Of a stretch of DNA of 40,028 bases, positions 33,101 through 40,028 are shown piece by piece; positions within the stretch are counted from its first letter, which is position 1, and the number at the start of each line of letters is the position of its first letter. The notes beneath the pieces are model-generated. The model saw nothing but the letters and a program-made list of their open reading frames with translations. It was not told the DNA's origin and did no database searches. Source of the stretch: Thermoplasmata archaeon (GTDB lineage Archaea > Thermoplasmatota > Thermoplasmata > Lutacidiplasmatales > SKW197); NCBI GenBank assembly GCA_026414225.1, contig JAOAJK010000014.1:1-40028 (forward strand). The letters are read 5' to 3'. The translations under genes and the position numbers were made by a program.

Positions 33101-33194
33101 GCCGGGATGGGGTAGCCTGGCTATCCTGTGGGACTGTGGTAGCCCTCGGGGCTGCTGAAATCCCGAGACCCGAGTTCAAATCTCGGTCCCGGCC
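33101..33194 (+). tRNA. tRNA-His (GTG) with a 20-nt intron at 37/38
   Basis: The acceptor stem GCCGGGA/TCCCGGC, the D arm and the T arm (CCGAG TTCAAAT CTCGG) are intact. Anticodon GTG is at 33136-33138 with stem TGGGA/TCCCG. G at 33100 and discriminator C at 33194 give the G-1:C73 pair specific to tRNA-His. The intron 33140-33159 contains an AGCCC/GGGCT hairpin. A bulge GGT on the 5' side and AAA on the 3' side give a slightly imperfect bulge-helix-bulge for the archaeal splicing endonuclease. CCA is not encoded. Confidence 0.9.
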
Positions 33195-33225
33195 CTGAAT
33201 GTCCCGAGTAAAGAAGGTGATAACC

Positions 33226-34200
33226 GTGCTTGCAAAGGAAATTAAAAAAGAAGATCTGAAAAGATTTTTTGAGGAGATTGCTAGCGATTACACTGTCATT
33301 GCTCCCGTGAGAAAGGGTGAGGACATTGTTTATGCAGAGGTTGAGATCTTTGACGATGTGGTGCTTGAATACACAACCACAATCACACCTGTGAAGAAGT
33401 TTTTACTGCCCTACAAGGAAACAATGTTCTCATTTGAGAAGGAGAAAATCCGAGAAAAACTTCCAGAGGAGAATATTGCCCTTTTTGGACTTCACATCTG
33501 CGACATAAACGCAATCGCCCGCCTGGACAGGGTCTTCTGGAATGACCCGTATTACCGTGCAAGGAGGGACAACCTGCTGATTGTTGGCATCACCTGCAAG
33601 CCAAGCGAGAAATGCTTCTGCAAATCCGTGAATGCCCACATCCTCGCACCAGTTTGCGATGTGTTTCTCAGGGCACATGGAAATGGCTATCAGGCGGTGT
33701 CCTTCACGGAAACGGGCAGAAAAAAGCTCAACTCATTCCTGTTCACCCAGACGCAAACGGAAATCCGGGAGATCAAGGCAGAGTATGAGGAGGGAAAACA
33801 TCTTGATGTCCACAAGGTTTCCGAGAACCTCCTCAGGAACTACGAAAATCCAGTGTGGGAAGAAACAGCGAAAAAATGCCTGGGATGCACAAACTGCACC
33901 GTGGTGTGTCCACTCTGTTACTGCTACGATGTGGTTGACAATACCCATGTGAAGCCAGAAGAAGGGGAGCGTGTAAGATGCTGGGATTCGTGCTTCCTGC
34001 TGAACTTTGCGCGGGTAGCTGGAGGTCATAACTTCCGGAAAGACCTCAAGTCAAGGTACAGGAATGTGTATACTCACAAATTCAGAACCTTCGTGGATGA
34101 ATTCGGGGTGCCCGCATGTGTGGGCTGCGGGCGATGCGTTACCTACTGTCCTGCAGGAATCGACATGAGGGAAACGCTCACGAGAGTTGGGGGTGCATAA
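33226..34200 (+). CDS. hydB: Sulfhydrogenase beta subunit (4Fe-4S protein, HydB-like)
   Basis: The frame starts at ATG 33199 (333 residues), only 5 nt after the tRNA. GTG 33226 is preferred because AAGGTGAT lies 4 nt before it (324 residues). Two ferredoxin-type cluster motifs are visible: CLGCTNCTVVCPLCYC (about 230-245 of the long form) and CVGCGRCVTYCPAG (about 307-320), with the family motif RCWDSC and VAGGHNFR between them. It matches the beta subunit of the cytoplasmic group 3b NiFe hydrogenases of Pyrococcus (sulfhydrogenase), relaying electrons between the small subunit and the flavin subunit. It is the first of four genes in the order beta-gamma-delta-alpha, as in Pyrococcus. Confidence 0.92.
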   Translation: MLAKEIKKEDLKRFFEEIASDYTVIAPVRKGEDIVYAEVEIFDDVVLEYTTTITPVKKFLLPYKETMFSFEKEKIREKLPEENIALFGLHICDINAIARLDRVFWNDPYYRARRDNLLIVGITCKPSEKCFCKSVNAHILAPVCDVFLRAHGNGYQAVSFTETGRKKLNSFLFTQTQTEIREIKAEYEEGKHLDVHKVSENLLRNYENPVWEETAKKCLGCTNCTVVCPLCYCYDVVDNTHVKPEEGERVRCWDSCFLLNFARVAGGHNFRKDLKSRYRNVYTHKFRTFVDEFGVPACVGCGRCVTYCPAGIDMRETLTRVGGA

Positions 34201-34201
34201 A

Positions 34202-35023
34202 ATGGAGAATATTTACAAGCCATGGGAAGCAAAGATTCTGAAGATAGAGGAGCAAACCTGCGATACCAAGGTTTTCCGTCTCGAGGTAAAGAAATTTGAT
34301 TACATGCCGGGGCAATTTGTAGAACTCACAATCCCTGGTGTGGGTGAAGCCCCTATTTCAATCACATCTGGACCCCATGAGAAGGGTTACATTGACCTTT
34401 GTGTGCGAAAGATAGGCAATGTGACCGACGCACTGCATAGAAAGAAAGTGGGTGATAAGGTCTGGATAAGGGGGCCCTATGGCGTGGGTTTTCCTTTCGA
34501 GACCGTCAAGGGCAGGGACATTCTGTATGTGGCCGGGGGTATCGGCATGGCACCGTTGCGGAGCAGCATAAATTATGTGCTTGCCCATAAATCCGATTTC
34601 GGGAAAATCACAATCCTGTACGGTGCGAGGACGCCTGGAGACCTGCTTTTCAAGAACGAGTTCGAGAGATGGAGCAAGGAAGCAAACTTCCTGGTAAGCG
34701 TGGACACTGACAAAAATCCCGACGGAACGCTATGCGGGTGGACTGGAAATGTGGGCGTGGTGACTACGCTCTTTGACAAGATACCCTATCCGATAAAAGA
34801 CGCAATCGGGATGGTGTGCGGCCCACCTGTGATGTATAAGTTTGTGATAAAGAAGTGCAGGGAAATGGGGATGCCGGATTCCTCGATTTACATCTCCCTG
34901 GAGAGAAACATGAAGTGTGGCGTTGGCAAGTGCCAGCACTGCCAGATAAATAACAAATATGTGTGCCTTGACGGGCCTGTTTTCAACTACGAGGAAGTGA
35001 AAAATCTTCCCGAGGCAATCTGA
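34202..35023 (+). CDS. hydG: Sulfhydrogenase gamma subunit (FAD/NAD(P)-binding diaphorase, HydG-like)
   Basis: A 273-residue flavoprotein of the ferredoxin-NADP reductase superfamily: MPGQFVELTIPG (FAD-binding barrel), VWIRGPYGVGF, the nucleotide-binding GGIGMAPLRSS (about 110-120), MVCGPPVMYKF, and a C-terminal 2Fe-2S motif CGVGKCQHC...C. It exchanges electrons between NAD(P)H and the hydrogenase or sulfur-reducing core. ATG 34202 follows GGGGGTGC; an upstream in-frame TTG at 34187 is unlikely. The gene is 1 nt from the beta gene and 10 nt from the delta gene. Confidence 0.93.
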   Translation: MENIYKPWEAKILKIEEQTCDTKVFRLEVKKFDYMPGQFVELTIPGVGEAPISITSGPHEKGYIDLCVRKIGNVTDALHRKKVGDKVWIRGPYGVGFPFETVKGRDILYVAGGIGMAPLRSSINYVLAHKSDFGKITILYGARTPGDLLFKNEFERWSKEANFLVSVDTDKNPDGTLCGWTGNVGVVTTLFDKIPYPIKDAIGMVCGPPVMYKFVIKKCREMGMPDSSIYISLERNMKCGVGKCQHCQINNKYVCLDGPVFNYEEVKNLPEAI

Positions 35024-35033
35024 GGTGATCAAG

Positions 35034-35789
35034 ATGGTAAAACCAAAGGTAGCAATATTTGATTTAACCGATTGCGAGGGTTGCGAGGTTGAAATTGTAA
35101 ACTCCAGATTCATTGATAGAATTCTGGAAAGCTTTGAATTCGTGCATTTCCGGCTGGGGCAGAAAACAAATAAATGGGAGAATTTTGATGTGGCTTTCAT
35201 AGAGGGTTCGGTGATAACCAGCCATGAGGTTGACCTCGTGAAGAAAATCAGGGAAAATAGCAAGTTAGTTGTTGCACTCGGTTCCTGTGCCTGCTTCGGT
35301 GGAATCGCCGCCCTGAACAACTTCACGGATGTGAACGAGGGCAAGCGGTATGTGTATGGCAAGGAAGGTGAGAAGATAGAGGTAATTGAGGTCAAACCGC
35401 TCGGGGATATAATAAAGGTAGATGTGATGATACGCGGGTGCCCGATAGTAAGGGATGATTTTGACAGAGTGGTGAGTGACCTGCTTGCAGGTAAAGTCCC
35501 CAAGGAACACACGAGACCAGTTTGCATGGATTGCAAGAGCAAGGGCAACCCCTGCTTGATGTTGAAGGGTACGCCATGCGCAGGGCCTGTTACCTACGGG
35601 GGCTGCGGTGCACCCTGTCCTTCATCCAGCATGCCATGCGATGGTTGCAGGGGACCACTGGAGGTGCCGGAGATGAGTGCTGAACTGGAATTGCTCAAAA
35701 AGATGGCGAGCCCGGACGATATCGTGCGGCTATTCAGAAAATACACATCTGCTGCACCCGCTTTCAAATCTGCAGGAGGTGGTAAGTAA
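35034..35789 (+). CDS. hydD: NiFe hydrogenase small (delta) subunit
   Basis: A 251-residue small subunit with the proximal-cluster motif C14-x2-C17 (LTDCEGCEVE), GSCACFGG, RGCPI, and a Cys-rich C-terminal part (CMDC, CLMLKGTPC, GGCGAPCP, CDGC) for the medial and distal clusters. It conducts electrons from the NiFe centre. ATG 35034 has GAGGTGAT 4 nt upstream and is preferred to the in-frame start at 35025. There is no Tat signal, consistent with a cytoplasmic group 3 enzyme. The stop overlaps the alpha-subunit ATG by 1 nt (TAATG). Confidence 0.93.
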   Translation: MVKPKVAIFDLTDCEGCEVEIVNSRFIDRILESFEFVHFRLGQKTNKWENFDVAFIEGSVITSHEVDLVKKIRENSKLVVALGSCACFGGIAALNNFTDVNEGKRYVYGKEGEKIEVIEVKPLGDIIKVDVMIRGCPIVRDDFDRVVSDLLAGKVPKEHTRPVCMDCKSKGNPCLMLKGTPCAGPVTYGGCGAPCPSSSMPCDGCRGPLEVPEMSAELELLKKMASPDDIVRLFRKYTSAAPAFKSAGGGK

Positions 35790-37042
35790 TGAAGAATGTT
35801 GAAATGAATTATATTACACAAATCGAAGGGCATGGAACCGTTCATTTTGAGATTGTAGATGGGAAACCCAAGGTGAGAATGGAAGTGCACGAGGGGGCAA
35901 GGTTGTTTGAGAGCTTTCTCCGTGGAAGAAGAGCCGATGAAGTCATCGCCATGTCTTCCCGAATCTGTGGAGTTTGCCCGGTTGTGCACAACTACGCCGC
36001 GGTTCAGGCGGTTGAGAATGCAATGGGAATTCAGGTGAGCGAGCAGACAAAGTTGCTGAGAAGGCTGGGAAATGTGGGACAGATGCTCCAGAGCCATGCA
36101 CTGCATCTCTATGTGCTCGCGTTGCCGGAATACCTCAATGCCGATGGAGTTGTGGATGTTTACATGCGTAACCCAGAGGCCGTGAAGAGGGCGTTGAGGA
36201 TAAGAAATGTGGGCAATCTGATTGTAGAAGCTATTTCCGGAAGAGCCGTGCATCCCGTTTCGTCAGTGCCGGGTGGATTTGCAAAACTTCCGACAAAAAC
36301 TGAATTGAAGAGGATTGTGAAGGAACTGAAGGGTATTCTGGACGACTGCACCGAAACCTACAACCTTGCAGCAAGCATAAAATATCCAGAACTGCAGAGA
36401 AAGACCGAGTATTCGGCAATCGATGATGGAAAGAGGTATCCTTCGTATGAGGGAATGATCGTATCCAGCGAGGGGGTGCGCGCCCCTGCGGCAGATTACA
36501 GAAAATACACAAACGAGGTTTACAGGTCTTATTCCCACACCAAGTTCAGCACCAGAAACGGACATGGATTCTTTGTCGGGTCCATAGCGAGAGTGAATCT
36601 ATTCTCTGATAGATTGACCGATGGCGCACGGGAACTTGCCAAAAATGGAGCAGTCAAATTCCCGAGTTACAATCCATTCCATAACCTGGTAGCCCAGGGT
36701 ATTGAGCTCGTGCATTACGCCGAGGAAGGCATAGAGATTGCCTCGCTGCTCGCAAGGACTTTGAAGGATGAAAAGCCAGAAAAAGTTGTGCGGGCGGGCA
36801 CGGGCGTGGGCGTTGTGGAGGCACCCAGAGGAATCCTCTTCCACGAATATGCGGTTGATGCAAACGGAATTGTTCGGGAGGCAAACATCATCACACCCAC
36901 CGCCCAGAATGTGCAGAACATCGAGGAAGACCTGGTTGCATTGCTGAGTGCCAACCTCAACAAGCCCAGGGAGGAACTCGTCCGCCTCACGGAAGCCCTT
37001 GTGCGGGCTTACGACCCGTGTTTCTCATGCTCAACCCATTGA
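35789..37042 (+). CDS. hydA: NiFe hydrogenase large (alpha) subunit without C-terminal extension
   Basis: A 417-residue catalytic subunit. The N-terminal ligand motif RICGVCPVVH (C60 and C63) and the C-terminal motif DPCFSCSTH (C411, C414, H417) provide the four cysteines that bind Ni and Fe. It belongs to the group 3b sulfhydrogenases with the three preceding genes and should oxidise or evolve H2 with NAD(P) and possibly reduce sulfur. The stop codon follows His417 directly. Most NiFe large subunits have a C-terminal peptide that is removed by an endopeptidase after this His, and it is absent here, so maturation would not need proteolysis. Iron-centre insertion by HypC (19.4 kb) and HypD is still expected. 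Confidence 0.95.
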   Translation: MKNVEMNYITQIEGHGTVHFEIVDGKPKVRMEVHEGARLFESFLRGRRADEVIAMSSRICGVCPVVHNYAAVQAVENAMGIQVSEQTKLLRRLGNVGQMLQSHALHLYVLALPEYLNADGVVDVYMRNPEAVKRALRIRNVGNLIVEAISGRAVHPVSSVPGGFAKLPTKTELKRIVKELKGILDDCTETYNLAASIKYPELQRKTEYSAIDDGKRYPSYEGMIVSSEGVRAPAADYRKYTNEVYRSYSHTKFSTRNGHGFFVGSIARVNLFSDRLTDGARELAKNGAVKFPSYNPFHNLVAQGIELVHYAEEGIEIASLLARTLKDEKPEKVVRAGTGVGVVEAPRGILFHEYAVDANGIVREANIITPTAQNVQNIEEDLVALLSANLNKPREELVRLTEALVRAYDPCFSCSTH

Positions 37043-37051
37043 GGCACAGAA

Positions 37052-37240
37052 ATGTGGGGAAATAGATTTGGGCTTTCCAGGATGTTCATCTGGCTCGGGC
37101 TAATCTGTGTGTTCATGGGACTTGCGCTGATTTTTGCGGGTGCAGGAATTCCTGGCTGTGTGATATGGGGCTGCCTCATAACCATCCTTGGCACGGTAAT
37201 GGTGGTGATGTCCAGAAAGATGGCAAGGGCAGGAATGTAG
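37052..37240 (+). CDS. Small two-TM membrane protein
   Basis: A 62-residue protein with hydrophobic segments at about 11-31 and 34-53 and a basic tail (SRKMARAGM). It starts 9 nt after the hydrogenase large-subunit stop, with a GAGG site, so it could be the last gene of the operon. I do not recognise the family. Membrane tethering of the otherwise soluble hydrogenase is only a possibility. Confidence 0.55.
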   Translation: MWGNRFGLSRMFIWLGLICVFMGLALIFAGAGIPGCVIWGCLITILGTVMVVMSRKMARAGM

Positions 37241-37260
37241 AGCGGTCTAAAACCCCACCG

Positions 37261-37273
37261 TTAGATTAATTAC
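37261..37273 (+). promoter_or_regulatory. TATA box of tRNA-Leu
   Basis: TTAGATTAATTAC is centred about 30 nt upstream of the tRNA 5' end. Confidence 0.4.
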
Positions 37274-37297
37274 ATCGCACCCGTTACCATCTCCTGC

Positions 37298-37382
37298 GCT
37301 GGGGTTGCCAAGTCTGGTCAAAGGCGGCAGACTCAAGATCTGCTCCCGTAGGGGTTCCCAGGTTCAAATCCTGGCCCCAGCA
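37298..37382 (+). tRNA. tRNA-Leu (CAA)
   Basis: Class II tRNA. Acceptor stem GCTGGGG/CCCCAGC, anticodon stem GCAGA/TCTGC with loop CTCAAGA (anticodon CAA), a long variable arm (CTCCCGTAGGGGTTC region) and T arm CCAGG TTCAAAT CCTGG. Discriminator A at 37382; CCA is not encoded; no intron. It lies 18 nt upstream of gcvT, which may share its transcript. Confidence 0.93.
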
Positions 37383-37400
37383 TGACAAAAAGGTGAGAAA

Positions 37401-38576
37401 ATGGAACCGAAGAAAACTCCACTCTATGCATGGCATGTGAAAAACGGTGCAAAGATGGTCGAATTCGCTGGCTACCTGATGCCAGTCCAGTACAAGAGCA
37501 TAATTCAAGAGCACAGGGCGGTGCGGGAGAGTGTTGGGCTGTTTGATGTCTCCCACATGGGAGACTTCATAATTTATGGCAGGGACGCGGGAAATTTTCT
37601 GAACAAACTCTGCACCAACAACTTTGCCACCTGCGAGATTGGCAAATGCCGGTATACCCACATTCTGAACGAAGAGGGGAAAATTCTGGACGACATGATC
37701 GGGGCTAGAATTGGTGAGTTTTCCTACCTGTTTGTGCCAAACGCTGCCACGATTGAGAAAATGTATCGGTGGTTCACGCAACACAGAATTGGAGATGTGG
37801 AGATAATCAATGCCTCGGATGCCCTGGGATGTATTGCGTTGCAGGGAAAGAATGCCCCGAAGGTGCTTGCGAAATTAACGAATTATCCTCTGGAAAAATT
37901 GAGCTTTTTCAAAGCCGATTTTGTGTCTATGGACAGAGCGAAGGTGCATGAGAGACAGGAAAAACCAGCATTTGAGTGGACAAAAATTGCTGATCTTGAA
38001 AAGACACACGGACAGAAGATACGGGACTTTGCCCATGGCACCCTCTGTTTTGTTTCAAGAACTGGCTACACCGGTGAGGACGGGTTTGAAATAATCAGCC
38101 ATGCCGGGATTACCGCGGCAATCTGGGAGGCCTTGCTTGACGCCGGCAGAGAATTCGGAATAATCCCCGTGGGGCTTGGTGCGAGGGACACCTTGCGACT
38201 CGAAAAGGGTTTTCTGCTCTCTGGCACAGATTTTCATGATGACAGGACAACGATAGAGGCAAATGCAGAGTTTGCCGTGAAGTATGACCATGATTTTATA
38301 GGGAGGAAAGCACTCGAGCAGCAGAAGGCCAATGGCAACTACGAGCGCCTGGTTGGAATTCTGGTCTCGGAGGGGGTTCCGAGGCATGGCCATGAGATTT
38401 ATGCGGGTGGCAGGAGGATAGGGATAGTAACATCAGGGACAGTTTCCCCTGTGCTCAACAGGGGAATTGCTCTGGGCTATTTACCTAAGGATTTCGCAGT
38501 GGAAGGCACGGAGGTTCAGATCAAGATAAGGGATAAGTTCTATCCAGGAAAGGTCGTGAAAATGCCTTTCGTATAG
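37401..38576 (+). CDS. gcvT: Aminomethyltransferase, glycine cleavage system T protein
   Basis: A 391-residue folate-dependent enzyme that takes the aminomethyl group from lipoyl-H protein and forms methylene-tetrahydrofolate or an archaeal pterin equivalent. Motifs: MVEFAGYLMPVQY, VGLFDVSHMGDF, RTGYTGEDGFEI (folate site) and GLGARDTLRLEKGF. The C-terminal GcvT_C barrel is present (SPVLNRGIALGYL). A segment at about 175-215 (FVSMDRAKVHERQEKPAFEWTK) looks longer than in bacterial GcvT. Other glycine cleavage genes are not in the window. ATG 37401 follows AAAGGTGAGAAA. Confidence 0.93.
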   Translation: MEPKKTPLYAWHVKNGAKMVEFAGYLMPVQYKSIIQEHRAVRESVGLFDVSHMGDFIIYGRDAGNFLNKLCTNNFATCEIGKCRYTHILNEEGKILDDMIGARIGEFSYLFVPNAATIEKMYRWFTQHRIGDVEIINASDALGCIALQGKNAPKVLAKLTNYPLEKLSFFKADFVSMDRAKVHERQEKPAFEWTKIADLEKTHGQKIRDFAHGTLCFVSRTGYTGEDGFEIISHAGITAAIWEALLDAGREFGIIPVGLGARDTLRLEKGFLLSGTDFHDDRTTIEANAEFAVKYDHDFIGRKALEQQKANGNYERLVGILVSEGVPRHGHEIYAGGRRIGIVTSGTVSPVLNRGIALGYLPKDFAVEGTEVQIKIRDKFYPGKVVKMPFV

Positions 38577-38681
38577 GAAAAAGAAAATACATCGCTGCCT
38601 GCAAATTATGCTAGCAAATGGAAAAGAAATGCATCTGGGAAAACAGGCCTCCACGAATTTCGGGGCAAAATTTCACCAAAT

Positions 38682-38691
38682 TATTAAATAC
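38682..38691 (+). promoter_or_regulatory. TATA box of the caspase-like gene
   Basis: TATTAAATAC is followed by predicted initiation near 38711, 13 nt before ATG 38724 and including the GGTGA ribosome site. Confidence 0.5.
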
Positions 38692-38723
38692 CTGAAAATC
38701 CATATGTATTGATTGGTGACAGA

Positions 38724-39590
38724 ATGCTCCATCGAAAGCTCTTTGTTTTCGGAATCGGCGTGCTTGTGCTGTCCCTCGCGGTCAGCGCGATGGCTCTGAC
38801 TGCAACAGCCCAGACAGCAAATGAGAAAGCCCTTGCAGGTGGCTCCCACGCCCCCCTGAAGAAACCCACACCCCCTCCACCGCCTCCCCCGCCACCATCA
38901 CCTGGCGACGGTATCGTGAAGCGGTATGCCGTCGTAGTGGGAATCTCTGACTACAAGGCAATAAGCGACCTATCCTACTGCGATGAGGATGCCAATGACT
39001 GGTACAGCTATCTGAACGCTCGAGGATATACCGTGAAGGTCTACGGGGACCACACATCCAGCTATATAAAATTTGATGGGATTGCAAAGGAATCCAGTGT
39101 GAAGGCGGCAATCCAGGCCATGGTGGCAAATGCTGACGGAGATGACATAATTGCGTTTGTTTCAAGTGGGCACGGAACTACAATCTCTACGAAACAGGTT
39201 CTCTGTATGTGGGACATGAATGCCGGTGAGAATGGCGAAGACGGCGTAATCACTGACCTGGAGCTGAAGACCCTCTTTGCTCCAGCAGTTGCGAAAATCT
39301 TCATCTTCCTTGACCACTGCAACAGTGGCGGCATGGACGAAATCATGGGCAACGGCAACGCCGCAAATGTGTACATGACAACCACCTGCGGGCCGAGGGG
39401 CTATGGCTATGATATGCCCGAGTATCAGAACGGAAAATGGACCTACTGGTTCCTGGAGAAAGGCCTCATCGGGCAGGGCTTTACCACAATGGAGACCTGT
39501 TTCGCCTGGGCATACACACAGTACAATGCACGCGGACAGGACGCCCCGATGCAGTTCGACGGCAACACCTCAGCGAGCTTCATCCTCTAA
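38724..39590 (+). CDS. Secreted caspase-like cysteine protease (peptidase C14 / orthocaspase)
   Basis: A 288-residue protein. A Sec signal peptide (basic MLHRK, hydrophobic core 6-25, likely cleavage near ATAQ) is followed by a poly-Pro linker (48-60) and a caspase-fold domain: YAVVVGISDYKAISDLSYCDEDA (69-90), catalytic His150 in SSGHGT, and catalytic Cys199 in FLDHCNSGG. Prokaryotic orthocaspases of this fold usually prefer basic residues at the cleavage site; specificity cannot be read here. Export plus linker suggest action at the cell surface or outside. ATG 38724 is preferred (GGTGA site) over an in-frame TTG at 38709. A monocistronic unit with its own promoter and terminator. Confidence 0.87.
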   Translation: MLHRKLFVFGIGVLVLSLAVSAMALTATAQTANEKALAGGSHAPLKKPTPPPPPPPPPSPGDGIVKRYAVVVGISDYKAISDLSYCDEDANDWYSYLNARGYTVKVYGDHTSSYIKFDGIAKESSVKAAIQAMVANADGDDIIAFVSSGHGTTISTKQVLCMWDMNAGENGEDGVITDLELKTLFAPAVAKIFIFLDHCNSGGMDEIMGNGNAANVYMTTTCGPRGYGYDMPEYQNGKWTYWFLEKGLIGQGFTTMETCFAWAYTQYNARGQDAPMQFDGNTSASFIL

Positions 39591-39597
39591 ACCTTTT

Positions 39598-39614
39598 AAA
39601 TTTTTTTATTTTTG
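39598..39614 (+). terminator. T-rich terminator after the caspase-like gene
   Basis: A run of seven or more T interrupted by A and then TTTTT follows the stop by about 10 nt, typical of archaeal oligo-T termination. Confidence 0.5.
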
Positions 39615-39647
39615 TGTATCGATGAAAAACATTCACACCGTTTTAGG

Positions 39648-39661
39648 AATTCAAGTGAATT
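39648..39661. promoter_or_regulatory. Short palindrome upstream of the methyltransferase gene
   Basis: AATTCA-AG-TGAATT is a perfect inverted repeat in the otherwise featureless 204-bp gap before the methyltransferase gene. It could be an operator; its distance from the start (134 bp) makes this uncertain. Confidence 0.25.
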
Positions 39662-39794
39662 GCCTGCCCTTTTAACTCGTTTACGCAGTCTAATCAAGAA
39701 TGCAACGGAAAGGGATATTAACACGATGGCATTAAGTACTGACAAGGTATCTGATTGATGGTATTCGCGCACTGTTTCGGAGGAGGAAAAAACT

Positions 39795-40028
39795 ATGGCG
39801 GAAACTGAAGGCATGAAACACCATATCCACGATAATGGGGAAAGTTTAGGTACAAATTTGGTCATAGAGGATTCAGATGCAATACAGAGATACGCTCTCG
39901 ATGAGATTAAGAATAAAGTGCTTCATGGTGATGTATTTAAAGTATTGAGAAAAATTGACGATGAAACATTTGATATGGTTTTCATAGACCCACCATATTA
40001 CCTTCAGTTACCTAAGAAAGAATTGAGA
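39795..40028 (+). CDS. Adenine/cytosine DNA methyltransferase, N-terminal part (partial)
   Basis: 78 codons are visible before the right edge. After a short charged leader the sequence reads VLHGDVFKVLRKIDDETFDMVFIDPPYYLQLPKKELR. The DPPY motif is the catalytic motif IV of amino-methyltransferases, and its position near the N-terminus marks the beta class (motif IV before the AdoMet-binding FxGxG motif). The YxLQLPKKELR continuation is reminiscent of HinfI/CcrM-like enzymes, so GANTC-type specificity is a guess. ATG 39795 has GGAGG 8 nt upstream. Whether a restriction gene follows cannot be seen. Confidence 0.85.
   Translation, partial: MAETEGMKHHIHDNGESLGTNLVIEDSDAIQRYALDEIKNKVLHGDVFKVLRKIDDETFDMVFIDPPYYLQLPKKELR

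Noticed and set aside
39596-39865. Minus-strand open frame of 89 codons before the methyltransferase gene
   Set aside because: It overlaps the methyltransferase start and the T-rich terminator, has low-complexity composition and no ribosome site.
1-40028. CRISPR array or phage-like module
   Set aside because: No regularly spaced direct repeats, cas genes, integrase or phage structural genes were seen; the repeats found are protein-coding duplications.

Overview
This window is archaeal chromosome. The evidence is a tRNA-His gene with a 20-nt intron at position 37/38 in a bulge-helix-bulge context, TATA/BRE promoters about 25 nt upstream of leaderless starts, split transketolase genes beside an FSA/TalC-type transaldolase, three DUF835 proteins, archaeal Tad/FlaI-FlaJ-like pilus genes, and a four-subunit Pyrococcus-type NiFe sulfhydrogenase. 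Shine-Dalgarno sites close to GAGGTGAT are frequent inside operons. The gene content would fit a Thermoplasmatota-like, hydrogen-metabolising anaerobe. That placement is an inference from gene families, because no rRNA or other marker gene is present.

Layout. 1-8.3 kb (minus strand): a truncated membrane protein with GRxNG repeats, an M29-type aminopeptidase, a 1620-residue helical-repeat protein ending in a PHD/RING-like zinc finger, and a coiled-coil protein with two nearly identical zinc ribbons. 8.4-10.6 kb: a radical SAM enzyme that appears to start at CTG, a CoA-binding protein and a membrane protein. 10.6-15.6 kb (minus): an operon of transketolase N and C subunits, transaldolase, and a large AAA/TPR ATPase. 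15.6-15.85 kb: a non-coding stretch with a palindrome, a strong promoter and a candidate small RNA. 15.87-19.45 kb: two tandem 7TM-DUF835-DUF835 paralogs with signs of gene conversion.

19.4-23.7 kb (minus): a compact operon encoding a coiled-coil protein, an SPFH/zinc-ribbon protein, three related zinc-ribbon proteins (two with membrane segments) and HypC. It resembles the bacterial YdjFGHI/Psp-like membrane-stress modules. 23.8-24.0 kb: a decayed transposase fragment. 24.0-31.55 kb: a pilus locus with two divergent secreted or pilin-like proteins and the order ATPase-TadC-TadC-ATPase, followed directly by an SplB-like radical SAM gene. 32.4-33.0 kb: a soluble DUF835 protein on the minus strand.

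33.1-37.2 kb: tRNA-His lies a few bases upstream of hydrogenase genes beta-gamma-delta-alpha, followed by a small membrane protein. The large subunit ends exactly at its last metal-ligand motif, so it has no cleavable tail. 37.3-38.6 kb: tRNA-Leu and gcvT. 38.7-39.6 kb: a secreted caspase-like protease. 39.8 kb to the end: the start of a DNA methyltransferase cut by the window edge.

Functional reading: the pentose-phosphate operon, the hydrogenase with HypC, and GcvT are metabolic. The SPFH module, the DUF835 receptors, the pilus and the caspase-like protein are cell-envelope or signalling functions. The most unusual elements are the SPFH/zinc-ribbon module, the giant repeat protein, the CTG start and the tail-less hydrogenase.
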